Below, piece after piece: positions 32,779 to 45,394 of a stretch of DNA of 64,000 bases. The DNA is from Fulvia fulva. Lineage: Eukaryota; Ascomycota; Dothideomycetes; Mycosphaerellales; Mycosphaerellaceae. The stretch spans positions 9,672,001 through 9,736,000 of the forward strand of contig NC_063012.1 in assembly GCF_020509005.1 (NCBI RefSeq). Direction: 5' to 3'. The position numbers and the translations under genes are program-made. Below the pieces are notes generated by a model. That model did not search any database, was not told the origin of the DNA, and saw only the letters and a program-made list of their open reading frames with translations. How positions within the stretch are numbered: the stretch's first letter is position 1; every line of letters starts with the position of its first letter.

Positions 32779-35533
32779 CACCTTCGTCTCGAAGCGTATA
32801 TCCTTAAATCTTCCTTAGTATATATATAAAGGCTTCGTTATCCTCTATACCGTCCGTCTTATTAAGTAGCTCTATCTAGGCCGTTTTAATTATATCCTCT
32901 ATCGTTATATCCCTCGTTATATCTATTAGCTTACCGTAAGCCTTTATATCATTACGCCCTCCTACTATACCGGCGGGTAGTTAACTTGGCCTATACGAGC
33001 GTATAAAGGTATAGTCGAGCTAGTACTCTCGCTTAATAACTTACTAGAAGTAGGTACCGAAACTCCTTTAACATTACCTATAGTAATATTAGAAGGCGTA
33101 TAGTTACTAATAGGAAGCGTTATAGTACCGGTGCTATTAAAGGGAGGTCGTACGACTATAGTTACCTAAGGTACTAGATCTATACCATATATATCTACTT
33201 TAGGTCTTATATTACGTAACGTTTTATTCGGGATCTAACGAGGTAGCGGATAAAAGTTGACCGGTATAGACTTCGCTAGGTTATTATACTAGAAGTCTAT
33301 AACTACCTTCGGTATATCTTTATATACTACGCTCGCGGGCTCCTAAATAGACTTACTATCTAAATATCCCTACTACTTTACTAGTATAGTGATGCCTCTA
33401 CCCTTCGGCTTTAAATCTAGAATACGCTTAATCTCCTACGTTTAAAACGTATTGCCTATATTATCTATAACCTTAATTAGCGGGGGACGTATATTATCCT
33501 CGGGATCCGCCGGTCGTAGAAGGTTCGCGTAGAACGAGTTATATACTCGTATACGGGTCTTGTCGAGGTTGACTCTATATACGTTCTGTCCTAGTATAGC
33601 GGTAATAGTAACCGGTCCGTACTACTTTACGTCGAGCTTCTTAGATAGTCGCGATAACTTCTAGTTCTTAGTATTAATATAGACGCGGTCGCCTTCCTAG
33701 TATCTAGGCGGTATAGTACGGTATATGTTTATATTAATAGCTTATAGGGCTTAATTATAACGGAGGTACTCGTATAGGTGCTTATAGAAGTCCTTTATCT
33801 ACTATACGAAGCGCTCCGCTTTCTTAGTACTAATACGTTACTTAGTAGGTATAAGGCGCCTCGGTAAGTTACTATTAAAGTTACTAGTACGCGGATTACG
33901 GCTACGCTCGGCAAAGAATAGCGAAATACCTATAGCTTCGGTAATATAGTTATTCTTTACGAATTGAGTAAGTAGTAGCTAATCTACCTAATCGTCCTAA
34001 GCGTAGTTAGTAAAGGTACGGAGGTACTTCTCTATCTCCTTATTCGTATTCTTAGATTAGCCGTCCGTTTTAGGATAGAAGGCGGTAGATAGTTTATAGT
34101 CTACGCCGACGAGCTCGTAGAGCCTACGCTAGAAAGCAGAAAGCTATTAGCTACCCCTATTAGTTATAATCGATAGAGGTAGGCCGTAGAGACGGTAGTA
34201 GTCCTGTACGAAGATATACGTAATATATTCTACGGTCATCTCCTTTACTAGGATTATATAAGAGCTATTACCCGTACGGTTAGTAATAGTCAAAACATCC
34301 GTATATATTATACCGTCGTAGCTACCCGTACTTTCTAGTAAGCTAACTACGAAGTCTATTACGATCTTATCCTAGAGCTTAAAGGGAATTAGTAGTGGTT
34401 TTAGTAGCCTAGGGTATTACGTCTATAAGGGTTTTGATAAGCGGTATTTATAGTACTTAAAGATCTTATTACGGACGTATTACGATAGACTAGGCTAGAC
34501 GAAGTCTCTAGTAATAAGCTCGTAGGTCTTTGCTCGTCTAGGGTAGCTAGCTAAAGGTATACTATAGTAAGCCTAGAATACCTTAAAGCGTAGATTAGGT
34601 ACATCCGGAACAAAATCGTTATAGCCGCTATATCTATTCTTAATATATATCAATCCGCCTATAGCTACGGCATTAGTATTGTCTATACGGTGTCGCCTTA
34701 GGAGCTAATATAGTTCTCCGGTATCTAGCTACTATAACGCTTACTATATCTCTAGTTTACCGTAGGCTATACGCACTTCTATTATTAGGTCATTGTCTTA
34801 TCGCCCGGGGCGAATTTCTATAGGTAAGATATTAAGGAAGCGCCGCGGTCAAGCACCCCCCGAAGCTCATCCACTACCGCCTTACGAGGGCACAGAGTAG
34901 CATAGCAACCTAACTGCGAAGCGAACACATCGGCCTCTAGGGGTACCTATTATGGAGGAAGGTCCTAGGATACACGAATACTAGCTGCCCCTACGGCTAT
35001 CGCTCCTAGAACGTACGGCACGCACTCCTCGTCTGTCCGAGGTGGTCGCTAGGAAGGGGGGAGTGGATGGTAAAGGCGAGGAACCGGACGATTAGGGCAC
35101 TTCTTAACAACGCTAAAGACCTACGGCGCATTACGAACTAGATACTAGAGAAGGGCTGGCTAGAACAGTACCGCCTAGTAGGAGCAGTGCAGGAAGAGAG
35201 GACACGACGCAGCGCGACGAGACCGGCTAGGAGCGGGGGCTAACGGGGTAGTGACATAGACTACGTACGTTTAGAGGGAAAGCTAATCTAGACAAGGAGT
35301 AGTCGGGGGCGGGAAGGGTTTTCACCTATTCGGGTTTCCCTTTGTACATAACAATAGATATATACCTACATAGGCCGGATAGGGTCCTAGAACAGGGGAA
35401 TGACAAATCTATCTATCTATTAAGGAAGCGATATTTAGGTAGTAGCGTTTATTCTTAGTACTATCGCCGTAGGTCGTTATTACTAGCTAGAATGTCTTAC
35501 GGACGACGGGTAAGCGTATCGGGCTTAATATTA
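32779..35533 (-). pseudogene. Gypsy-B pol, C-terminal part: integrase and chromodomain (interrupted by L3)
   Basis: Minus-strand reading continues the RNase H-integrase linker at about 35521 (DTLTRRPQDILA). Integrase covers about 34800-33560, with L3 inserted near its N-terminal side. The C-terminal integrase segment near 33710-33560 reads EGDRVYINTKNQKLSRLSKK and LDVKQYGPVTITAILG, a typical gypsy GPY-type module. Near 33440-33330 a chromodomain-like stretch is seen (EIKRILDLKPKGRGITILVK followed by GYLDSKSIQEP). A variable Pro/Thr/Ser-rich tail follows. A chromodomain would direct integration to heterochromatin. This half of pol is unique to the spacer and is not duplicated in the left arm. 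Confidence 0.82.
34843..35417 (+). mobile_element. LINE-T copy L3, 575-bp 5'-truncated and weakly RIP-altered
   Basis: Only the last 575 bp of LINE-T (C-terminal ORF2 end plus 3' UTR and TCTA tail), inserted in Gypsy-B integrase with a perfect 13-bp target-site duplication TATTAAGGAAGCG (34830-34842 and 35418-35430). The left duplication abuts mid-ORF2 sequence, the usual 5' truncation of LINEs. It retains many CpA/TpG: 34861-34920 has seven, while the homologous 19027-19086 of L1 has none. Confidence 0.93.
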
Positions 35534-35699
35534 GATAGATAGATTTGTTATTCCCCTGTTCTAGGACCCTATCTAGCCTATATAGGTATATATCTATTGT
35601 TATATACAAAGGGAAACCCGAATAGGTAGAAACCCTTCCCGCCCCCGACTACTCCTTGTCTAGTTTAGCTTTCCCCCTAAACGTACGTAGTCTATATCA

Positions 35700-38600
35700 C
35701 TACCCCGTTAGCCCCCGCTCCTAGCCGGTCTTCTCGCGCTACGTCGTGCCCTCTCTTCCTATACTACTCCTACTAGGCGGTACTGTTCTAGCTAGCCCTT
35801 CTCTAGTATCTAGTTCGTAATACGGCGTAGGTCCTTAGCGTTATTAAGAAGTGCCCTAATCGTCCGGTTCCTCGCCTTTACTATCTACTCCCCCCTTCCT
35901 AGCGACTACCTCGGATAGACGAGGAGTACGTACCGTACGTTCTAGGAGCGATAGCCGTAGGGGTAGCTAGTATTCGTGTATCCTAGAACCTTCCTCTATA
36001 ATAGGTACCCCTAGAGGCCGATGTGTTCGCTTCGTAGTTGGGTTACTATACTACTCTATGCCCTCGTAAGGCGGTAGTAGATAAGCTTTGGGGGGTGCTT
36101 GACCGCGGATTTTGTAGCTAACTATTCCTTAGGTTGTCCCGCTAGCTAAGGGCGTCTACTATTCCCTACACCCTAGTTATTCCACCTCTCTTTCTATAGT
36201 TGCTCTATAAACGACTTCTTACCTTCCTACCGTATTACTAGCTATTCGTCCCTTACCCGGTAGTTCGGCTCGTTTCCGGGTCGAATGCCCTTATACGCTA
36301 GTACTAATTCGCGGGCCCTTACGACTATACTAGCGATAACCTTCTATACTAGGTACTATGCCGACTTGCCTAAGTAGGAGGTCCGTAGTCCCTAGATATA
36401 TAGGTCGATCGGCGGTATAGCGGTCTCGTACTTAAGTATCCTTATTAGCGTCGACTTATATACCCCGGTGACCTTCCTTAGGCATTAGTTTTAGATCTTC
36501 GCTAGCGGCGCGACGAGTCCCTTCGATAGGTAGGCCCTCTCGCCTAAGGACTACACTTAGCTACTATAGGTAAGGACTGGCCGTATAATAGCCGTATATA
36601 GGAGTCGTAACTACCGGAAGTCCGCGCCCTCTATAGACGTAGTGAGGCTCTAGTATAATACTATATTCTATTTAGCTTTCCGTAATATTGCCTATACGTA
36701 CTTCCTCTACCGTAGCGCTAGGTCTACCTATAGTCCGAGGATCCTAAGCTAATCTATCGGGTTAGTCGTATGCCCCTATATCTAGATAGAAGCTTATATA
36801 TTATAGAATCGTGGCCGGCGCGTAAAGTGTATTAGATTGTACTTTTCTAGGGCAAACCGAGCCCCGTACCTCCTAGCCTAGTCCTCGTAGATCTTATGCT
36901 TCTCTTCTAGTAGCCTATAGTTCTCCTTAGTCGAGGAAGACTACGCTAGGATGTTCGTGTCGTCTACGAAGCCGCTCGTAGCGGTGTTCTAGGATTCTAG
37001 GGCTAGGAGTAGCGTCGCTATAAAGAAGAGGAACAGAATAGGTACTAGCGTTAAGCCTTACGGGATTCTAGTATAGACTACTTGAAATAGGCTTCTATAC
37101 TAGCCGACTAGGATCGACGTGCTACGGTTTTAGAGGTAGGACCGTACGAAGTTAATAAGCTACTTAGGGAGTCCTTTCGTTCTTAGGATATATAGTAGCC
37201 GCGGGTATAATACGTAATCGAAGGCTCCCGATATGTCTAGACTAAGTAAGGATACTACATTATCCCTATTCTTATACTAGATAGCCTTTACCTAAGAGGT
37301 GATAAGTTCTGTCGCGGATAGCGTCGATCGCTACGGGCGCGTACCTATCTAGGTGTCCGGGAGTAGGGAGTATTCTTCTACCGCCTCGGAGAGTCTCGTT
37401 ATAACTAGCTTCTTAAGCGCCTTCCTAAGAGTACTAAGGAGCGTAATTAGGCGGTACGACTTTACCTACGTATAGTCTTCCTTTTACGGCTTACGTAGGA
37501 CTACTATCGTCGATTATTTAAATACTATCGGGTAGTATCCGGTCTATAGGCAGGCGTTAAAGATCGCTATAACTACTAGGGCTAGTTAATCTCTATACTT
37601 CTTTAGTAGCTCGTTTAGGATCCTATCCGGCCCCGGGGCTTTCTTTGCTAGTAACTTCCTAAGTATAGCGGTAACTTCTCCCTCGGACACCTCCTATCGG
37701 ACCGCGATGCTAGGGGCTAGGGGAGTAGAGCTGTTTATATCGCTTAGATTAGCCTCGACTAGGGGCGGAAAGAACTTACTAGCTAGTAGACGCGCCTTGG
37801 CCTCGGGGTCGCTAACCGGGCTACTAGGCGATTATAGCGCTAGGATAGAGAAGGAGGGGCTCTATATAGGGTCCTATCGGGCCCATTTTGCTAGCTTCTA
37901 CATCCTCGCTAGCTTGCCGGCGATTTCTTCTACTATAGCCCTCTAGCCGACTACTTTCTCCCTCCGTATTATAGCTTTCTTCTATTAGTATGCCTCCCTA
38001 TATACGTTCTAGGCCTCCTCGCTATAGCTACTCGTCTATACCCGGCGGGCTCTCCTTACTTCTCTTACTACCGTAGTATACTTCGGCGTCTAGTATAGTT
38101 TAGACTATGTCGTTAGTTAGGTAAGCGGAACGTAAAGTAAGGTCGCGTTTCTTATTTCGTCTATTAACCCTTAGACTGCCTCGTCTATCTCGTCTTTACT
38201 AATGTATTGCTACTACGCGATCTAGACTAGCCTCTCGGAGTTATCGAGGTACGCCTAGATATTAGCCTAGTAGGCCTTTCCCTAGTTTAGCTTAGGGGTT
38301 CTCGCTAGTATACGTTATATCTATATTATAGTAGAGGTCCGAACTAGTATATAGTCTAACGACGCCTCGAGTTTATATTCGATCCTATAGTAGGTTACCT
38401 TATAGTAGTAGCTATCTAAGATCTAGGAGAGGTCGATCGTGCCTTAGAGTCCCCCTCTCTTCTAGGTGCCTAGGTCCTTCGGGGTATTAAGGGCAATTGC
38501 GTTGCTCGCTATCAAGTCGAGTACTTCGTCGGCTATAGGGTACGGCTATATAAGGCTTTCCTAGGAAGGGTAGTATATATTAAAGTCTCCTACTACGATG

Positions 38601-39025
38601 TGGCACCCTTGTCTCTTAAGCGCACTGTCTAGGTGTCTATAGACCCTAAGGTCGCGGCTAGACCTCGAGGCTAGCGGTTGTATATATAGGTTGTATATCT
38701 AGGTGCTACCTACGTAGAGGGAGGTAATATCGCCGCCGCCTTCTTCGTCTACGTAGTATACTACCTCCTAGCCGGATTCTAGTATGTCCTTACTAATATA
38801 GAAGTACGTACGGGGTCTGCCGTCGCCTCGTAGGTATGTCGTATAGCCTAGTAACTTATAGGTCGTTAGTCTCTTATAGTACGGGTTAATCTATAGCTCC
38901 TAGATTACTAGGACGTTATAGACGTACGGGTCCGCCTCGTGTAGGAAATGGTTCTAGACTATATCCTTACTATAGTTGACGTTATACTAGATGATACTAA
39001 GCGTGTCGAGGCTAGTCATCGGCAT
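35700..39025 (-). pseudogene. LINE-T ORF2, endonuclease-RT (L4)
   Basis: The ATG lies at 39025 on the minus strand. Endonuclease is at about 39010-38300, RT at about 37690-36830, with the FVDD box near 36970-36958 intact. Domain content is as in L2. It differs from L2 by scattered C/T and G/A changes at CpA/TpG and by blocks of linked differences; near 37258-37280 it agrees with L6 rather than L2. The open plus-strand frame 37707-37946 is the antisense shadow identical to that in L2. Confidence 0.86.
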
Positions 39026-40370
39026 CGACAATTATTTCCTCTATAGCGTCCTATGTCCTACTACCTTATATGTCCTAGTCTACGCCTATCGGCTATATAC
39101 TAAAGGGGAGCCTAGCCTAGTTAGATTCCCTCGCCGTAGCTAGTAGAGTACGTAGCCTCCCGTACGCCCTAGGTTACGTATCCTTTATATTGTTCTCGGC
39201 CCTAGGGCGCTTATACCCGACCGCCGCTAACTAGTTCCGGTATAGGCTAGCCTTACGGTCGCCGTAGAATCTTAGGGCGACGGTTCTGTTTATGATTGCC
39301 TTGTTTTTCGCTAGTTTCCGCCATAGGCATTCCGTACTATACGATAGGTAGTGCCCCGGACAGTTCGCGTACCGTCTCGTAGCCGATATATAGTCTCTAG
39401 ATATATAGTCTCCTATATAGTTCGAGTAGGCCTACTTGTTTCTACACGTATAGGTTTGGTGTCTATACTGTTAGCATTTGAAGTATTAGAGGACACGAAA
39501 GAGTAAGGGGTGCTTTTCTACTATCTTAAGGCTATATTACTAGATTAGGCCTTATTCTATCGCTAGATCCGCCGCTTTCGCGTCTTATAGCTATACTATT
39601 AGCGCCGAGGCCTTCTTACCTTCTGGCCATTTCCTATAGAGCCAAGTCGCCTTCTAGATTAGAGAGTTAAGAGTAACCGGGTTGTCCTCTTAGAGAGTAC
39701 GTAGGTGACCTTAGTTAGTTAGGTCGAACTCCTTAGGCATGTCGTAGACTAGGATCGTAAATTGCTTCGTTAAGACCTTCGCTAATACCGTAACCTTAGA
39801 TACCTACTATAGCTATACCTCTAGGTACCTACTAGTAGTAGTAGAGCTAGTATAGATCTATAGAGTACCGTTAGACTATTAGTTCACTACGACCACCCCT
39901 AGTTAATTAATTCGCTAGGCGAGCTCCTTATTCGATAGCTTCGTAACTTTGGCCTAGTCTTCCTTTACTATAATACGGATCGTAACTATATCGTACGTTA
40001 GGCGGGGGCCTAGTATCGATACCGCGACTAATACCTAGCTATAGAGGTATCGATTCCGGGTAGCCTTATTAATTGCCTAAGACGTAGTCCTTATTTCTTA
40101 TTGCCCTCGGTGATACGACAGTATAAGCGCCGTACGTAGCTAAGTAATTATTACCTATAGAGACCGGTATAGGAGCTAATCGTTAGTTTCTATACTTTTT
40201 GCGTCCTCTATAAGTTGCTACTAGTTGTCTTAGGGGAGCTTCGCCTATAGAGCCGTAGGCGCCGTCCGTACCGTAGCCTAGGCTACTATTGCCTAGGAGC
40301 TGCCTAATATAGCTAGGCACCTCCGCGGCGTTTAGAGCTAAAGAAACAGGGTGAAGAGAACTTCAAGCTG
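39016..40370 (-). pseudogene. LINE-T ORF1, zinc-knuckle protein (L4)
   Basis: Mirror of L2 ORF1. The stop TGA (39016-39018 on the minus strand) overlaps an ORF2 ATG as ATGA. The knuckle region near 39440-39490 keeps the same surviving Cys/His codons as L2. Between about 39800 and 40180 it departs from L2 at roughly twenty positions, several not of RIP type, while L5 agrees with L2 at most of those checked. Confidence 0.8.
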
Positions 40371-40404
40371 TCTACCTTAATAGTAGGATATAGGCTTAAT
40401 ATTA

Positions 40405-42641
40405 CTTCTACTAGGGATATATACGATCTTAAAGTAGAACTATAATAAGAATTTAGACTAGCGTACCTACCGGCGGTTTAGTACTATCGTACTTATAAAC
40501 TATTCTAGGTTCTTATAATTAGAGTATACGAGGATAGGCTTACCGCTCTCGTCGGTAAGGTGCTCGAAGTCGGTCTTATCGCCGTCGATATCCCTAGACA
40601 TAAGCTCCGGTTTCTACTCCTCGGACGCCTTAACGATAGCGAGTAACTCCTTATTATAGATGTTATAGTTATATTCCTATAGTAACATCTTCTTTAATAT
40701 AGATATAACCGGGCGCTAAATACTATTATTACCCTTTAAAGACATAATAGTAGCCGTAAGGAAGTCCGATACGTCCGTTTTAAGTTTAGTTTCTCTACTA
40801 GCTACGAAATACGCGAGTACGATGTTATCTTCTATAAAGGCTTACTTTATACGGTCGAAGGCTTACTAATAGGTATTATCCTATAGCTAAGTTACGTCCT
40901 TCTTAGTGAGTTATATTATAGGATACGCGATGCCTAAGTAGTTACGAATAAACCTACGATAGAAGTTATAGAATCCTAGGAATAACAAGATGTCCGTTAG
41001 GTTACCAGGGGTCTCCTACTCCTAAATCGTAGCGATCTTTTCCTTATCTATCTTGATCCTATTAGTACTAATAAAAAGGCCTAGGTACTTAGTCTCCTAG
41101 ACGTAGAACTCGTACTTATCGATATTAAGCTAGAGGCCGGCCTCCTAAAGCTTAGCTATTATCTTGTCTATATACTCGATATACTCCTCGAGAGTATCGC
41201 TAAAGATTAGAGCGTTATTAAGGTACGCGGAGGTAAAGTTATCGAGGTACTCTCGTAGGGTATCATTAATATATAACTAGAACGTACTAGGGGCATTACA
41301 TAATTCAAATGGTATAACTAAGCATTCGAACTACCTATACCGTGTTATAAAGGCAGTCTTCTATTTATCGCCTTCTATAATACGTAGGCAATTAAATACG
41401 GCGATAACGTCGAGCTTAGTAAAGTACTTCTTCCTACTAATCCGGTTTAGGGTGTCTTAGATAAGCGGAATAGGGTACCTAGACTTGACTATAATAGTAT
41501 TTAAAGCTCGGTAGTTAATATATACTCGTAGACCGCCGCCCGGTTTACGTATAATAACAACTAGCGAAGCGGCTAGTAAATTACTACGCTAGATATTACC
41601 TTTCTCGAGCTAGTCGTCGACCTAAGCTTTTACTACCTTAGACTCTTTATTAGATATTAGATATAGGCGTTTAAAAGGTGGTCTAGCATCCTACTTCACC
41701 TTGATCTCGTGATCTAAGCCTAGCCGATACGGAGGTAGCTTACTTAATTCTACTTTTAAGAAGAGGTCCTTTCTATACTAGTAGTAGGCTAGTAACTTCG
41801 CTATATCGGCTTCCTTCTCCTTCCTATATAACTTCTCTATAAAGACATCGTAATCTACTACGCTTAGAGCGTACACTTCCGCCTAGTACTCTTAGTAGTA
41901 TCGTAGTATACGGTAATAGGAATCTTCGACGTATATAGCGTAGGCGAAGATAGCTTTACTACCTATAACTTTTCGTACTATTATAGTATATAGGCCTAAT
42001 ACTTATGTAGTTACGGGGTTAGCTACGCTCTTACTAGCGTAAGTCTCACGCGGATTAATCTATATCGTATAGACTTTAGCCCCCTTTATACGAGATAGCT
42101 TATAGAGTTCGTAGAGGCTAATTTACTTAATATCGCCTTTACTCGTACCGTACCTAACACGCTCTACGCTACCTCCTTCGATAGGTTAAGAGACTAGTAT
42201 AGCGGAGATGTCTAGTCGTTTTAGGCTATTATAGTCTAGTAGAGGGGTTGCTAGTGTTTTAGTAGGAGGTAAGACTATAGGTAGTATAATATCCTAGTAA
42301 AGGGAGTAGCTACCGTAGCTAGTATTATTAAATATAATTCTATGTCGCTTCTAGTCCTTATAAGGGCTATGTTTTACGTACTAACCTAAGCCTAATACGA
42401 TGTCGTAGTAAGTGTCGGTAACTAGACACTTCACGATTCCGGTATAGCCCTATAGGTTAAGCTCGATATTTATTACTTTTGAAATAATAGTAGGGGCTTA
42501 CGAGCTATCCCCTAGTCCGAGAGTAAAAGGTTCAATATTATATAAATAGAAGTTGTGTTTCTGCGCGTAGGAAGTATTTACGAGTTTAGAGTTAGTACCG
42601 TTATCGAGAAAGGTATATATATAATGTCTATTTGCCCTACC
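40405..42641 (-). pseudogene. Gypsy-B pol, N-terminal part: protease, RT, RNase H (right arm)
   Basis: Mirror of 25500-27749, with the same motifs and the same YLNN replacement of the YLDD catalytic pair (near 41214-41225). The stretches checked (for example 41630-41750, 42241-42290) were identical to the left arm, surviving CpA sites included. It continues directly into the integrase part across L4, so this is the copy with an intact element context. Confidence 0.87.
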
Positions 42642-42810
42642 CTCTACTATAAAGTAATACGAGACTTCGGGTCCTTTATCTACTTCTATAGAGGGCGTAT
42701 TCGGACGGGCTTATAAGGAAAATGCCTATACTGTTCTTATACCGTAATTTTTATGTTCGTGTTCGTATTCGTAAGGTAAGTAATAGTACTTATACTAATA
42801 TAATACTTCC

Positions 42811-44961
42811 TATATCGGACTATTATCTATTACGCTTAGATAATAGTCTAGGCGTTTTCCGCCGGTAGTAATACTACTATAGCGGTTAGACTATTATTAG
42901 CGGTCTTTCGCTTAGGGCGCTCGTAGGGGTCGAGTAGATAGCTAGCTACTCCTAAGGCGTATCTAGTACCGCGGTACCGTAGGTAGCTACCGCTTATAAT
43001 AATCTAGGTACGCTAATCCTAGGTAAGTAGTACGAGGTTCTTATATTACTTAGGCCGGTCCTTCTATAGAAGTAAGGCCTAGTTAGTATACGGTAAGCGA
43101 CTAAGCGGTATACTAGTATTAGTAGGAATCGCTAGCGGTATTACCTAGCCGATAGTAGGCGTAGTTATACCTAGCGTCGCGCCCGGAGGCTTACCGCTAG
43201 ATAGCTTCTTATTGTCCTTATTATCGTTAACCTTTCGAGGTAGGTCGATATCGAGCTAAGCTATCTCGCTCTCTAGGCGATAGTATTACGAAGCTAGGCC
43301 CTCGACTATCTTGAATTCCGTAAGTCCTATAAGACGGGTACGGTACTTAAAGCTAAGCTTCTTCTTTAGCTTAAGAGCTTCCTACCTACGGCTTAAAGCT
43401 AGCGGTAGGCGAGCGCGTTCCTTCTAGTACTTAGCGTAGAATAGAGAGAACTTATCTAATTCTCCTATCTTTAGAGCGTCTATATTATTACGTACCGTAC
43501 CTTTAGGATTATAGTCGCCGAAGTTACGGTTAAGGAACTTAAGGGCTTTCTATACGGACTTAAAGGGCTTACTAACTATATACTTTCCGATAAGGATTTT
43601 CTATAGAATATAGTTTCGAAGTATCTACTAGACTAATCCGGGAGTATATTCTTAAACGAAGCGGAGGGCGGATAGTACGTCCTTAAAAGTCGAGACGGCG
43701 AACTTGTTACTAAGTTATATAGTCTACTCGTCGAGGCTTAGGGAGTCCTTACTATAGTTCTTACTAGAGAACTTAGGTTTCGGTATATCGACGCGGCTAC
43801 TAGTCTTAAAGTCCTTAGATATAGTAGGATTATAGTAGACCACGTCGACGCTAGTATCTACTATCTCGTAGTCCTCCTTAATAATAACTAGTTCCTTACT
43901 CTTCTTCTTATCCTTCTTCTTATCCTTACTCTTACGCGGAGGTAGATCGACGTCGGAATTAGAGTCGGAGGATAAGTCGGATAAATCTAGATTAGATAAG
44001 TCGTAGAGGCGCTACTTACGGTACTTACGGGCGGTAGGCTACTTCTTAGTCCCCTTATCGACAGCTTATCGGTAGGCTTGTCGGCGGGCGTATTAGTAGG
44101 CTTATCGGCGGGCTTATTACCGCGGCGGCGTCGTAACTCGGAGAGGGAACGAGTACTACGTTCCTTTAGTTTCTCGGTAGTACGGCTACGCTTAGCCTCC
44201 TCGAGTTCCTACTATAGCGTATAAATCTTCTATTATAGCCCTACTACGTCTATAGTAGTAGGTACGGTCTTATTAGGTACGAGGCTATCGAGTTCGGCTA
44301 CCTTAGCCTTAAGTATACTAACTTCCTTCTTAGTAGACTTAGTATAATTATACTATTTGTTAGCCTACTTCCTATACTTAGTCACGTCCTACTTTGCCTT
44401 ACTTAAGTCCTCGTTTACTTATTTAAGGTCTTACTTATATTCCTACTTATACTTCGTAGTATATTATAACTCGGTATATATATCCTTAAACTTCTTCTTG
44501 TTTAGCTCGTTAGCCTTATATAACGCCGCCCTATCTAGGATAGCTTAGCGATGATCGGCTTCGAGCTTACGAAGTGCGTATAAGATAGCTTCTAGTTAAT
44601 TCTTAACGTAATCGTAAAGCTAGGTCGAGTCGAGTATACGTAGCTACTCGAGTAGGATACGCTAGGTACTACCGCGACCCTAGGCGTCTATAAAGTTAAC
44701 GGCGAAGTCTTTTCGAGTATTATCGTAGGACCTATCGTCGTTCTTATACTTAATAATGTCGCCCTCGTATAATAACGTAGTAAGGTTAAGAGTATCGGGG
44801 ATTTCGAGCTATATCTCGTTACCTTCCTCCTCTTCTAGAAGCTAGTCGAGAATCGCGCGCTCCGTGTTAGCGTACTTAGTATAGGGATCTAGTAGGACGG
44901 AGTTATCGGACTAGGTGTACTAGTCGGCTCGCGTAAAGAGTTCTAAGTTTTGAGTTAGTCG
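42811..44961 (-). pseudogene. Gypsy-B gag with coiled coil (right arm)
   Basis: Mirror of 23180-25330: coiled-coil region at about 44620-44150, PADKPT repeats near 44100-44056 with the same frame change, capsid-like part at about 43740-43290. One RIP-type difference from the left arm was seen (43284-43290, ATACTA against ATGCTA). The plus-strand open frame 44357-44548 is the antisense shadow seen also in the left arm. Confidence 0.75.
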
Positions 44962-45200
44962 CGTATAGTATACGATATATTAAGTATTCGCGCCGCCGCT
45001 AGGGCCGGTGCCCTACGGTCTCGCTATACTATAAGTATAGTGCGCCCTTCTAGCGTCTTTACTAGGAGGGAGAGAGAGAGAGAGTACTACGCTACCTTCT
45101 ACGCTAGTACGAGTCGGGGATTTCGAGGAGTCGCGTTATCGTAATTTTTAAGCTAAGTAGCGCTAAATATAGTAGCGTTCTTATTAATAAGCTATCGAAG

Positions 45201-45394
45201 TGTTACGAGGCTATAGTACGAGAGTATAGGGGTGTAGTATTAATAAAGTCGATAGCTAAAGAGAGAAGTAGGTTCTAAGGTCGAGGCCTATACTTAAGGG
45301 CCGAGGTATTACGGGTCGGCTTCGGGCCGAGCGTTACGTAATCTAAGGTCACGTGCCCCTTTGCTAATCCTTTACTTACGGAGCGGCCGTAACA
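45201..45394 (-). repeat. 5' LTR of Gypsy-B, right arm
   Basis: 194 bp, TGTTACG...CGTAACA ends. The flank beyond it (GCCGC) belongs to LINE-2. It matches the truncated 3' LTR at 32610-32762 without a difference that I could see. Confidence 0.87.

Larger units (their letters stand above)
35534..40392 (-). mobile_element. LINE-T copy L4
   Basis: 4,859 bp, minus strand, nested in Gypsy-B with a 12-bp target-site duplication GGCTTAATATTA at 35522-35533 and 40393-40404. Its tail next to 35533 is a run of TCTA units. Removing it joins Gypsy-B pol in register (IKP to DTLTRR). It is the mirror partner of L2 but differs from it in discrete tracts. Confidence 0.93.
32610..45394 (-). mobile_element. 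Gypsy-B, right-half copy: near-complete element with two nested LINE-T insertions
   Basis: Reading on the minus strand from 45394: 5' LTR, gag, protease-RT-RNase H (to 40405), LINE-T L4 (35534-40392), integrase (with L3 at 34843-35417), chromodomain, polypurine tract and 3' LTR (to 32610). Removing L4 and L3 with one copy each of their target-site duplications rejoins pol at conserved positions. Net length is about 7.3 kb. The last roughly 40 bp of the 3' LTR are missing at the inverted-repeat breakpoint. Confidence 0.92.
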
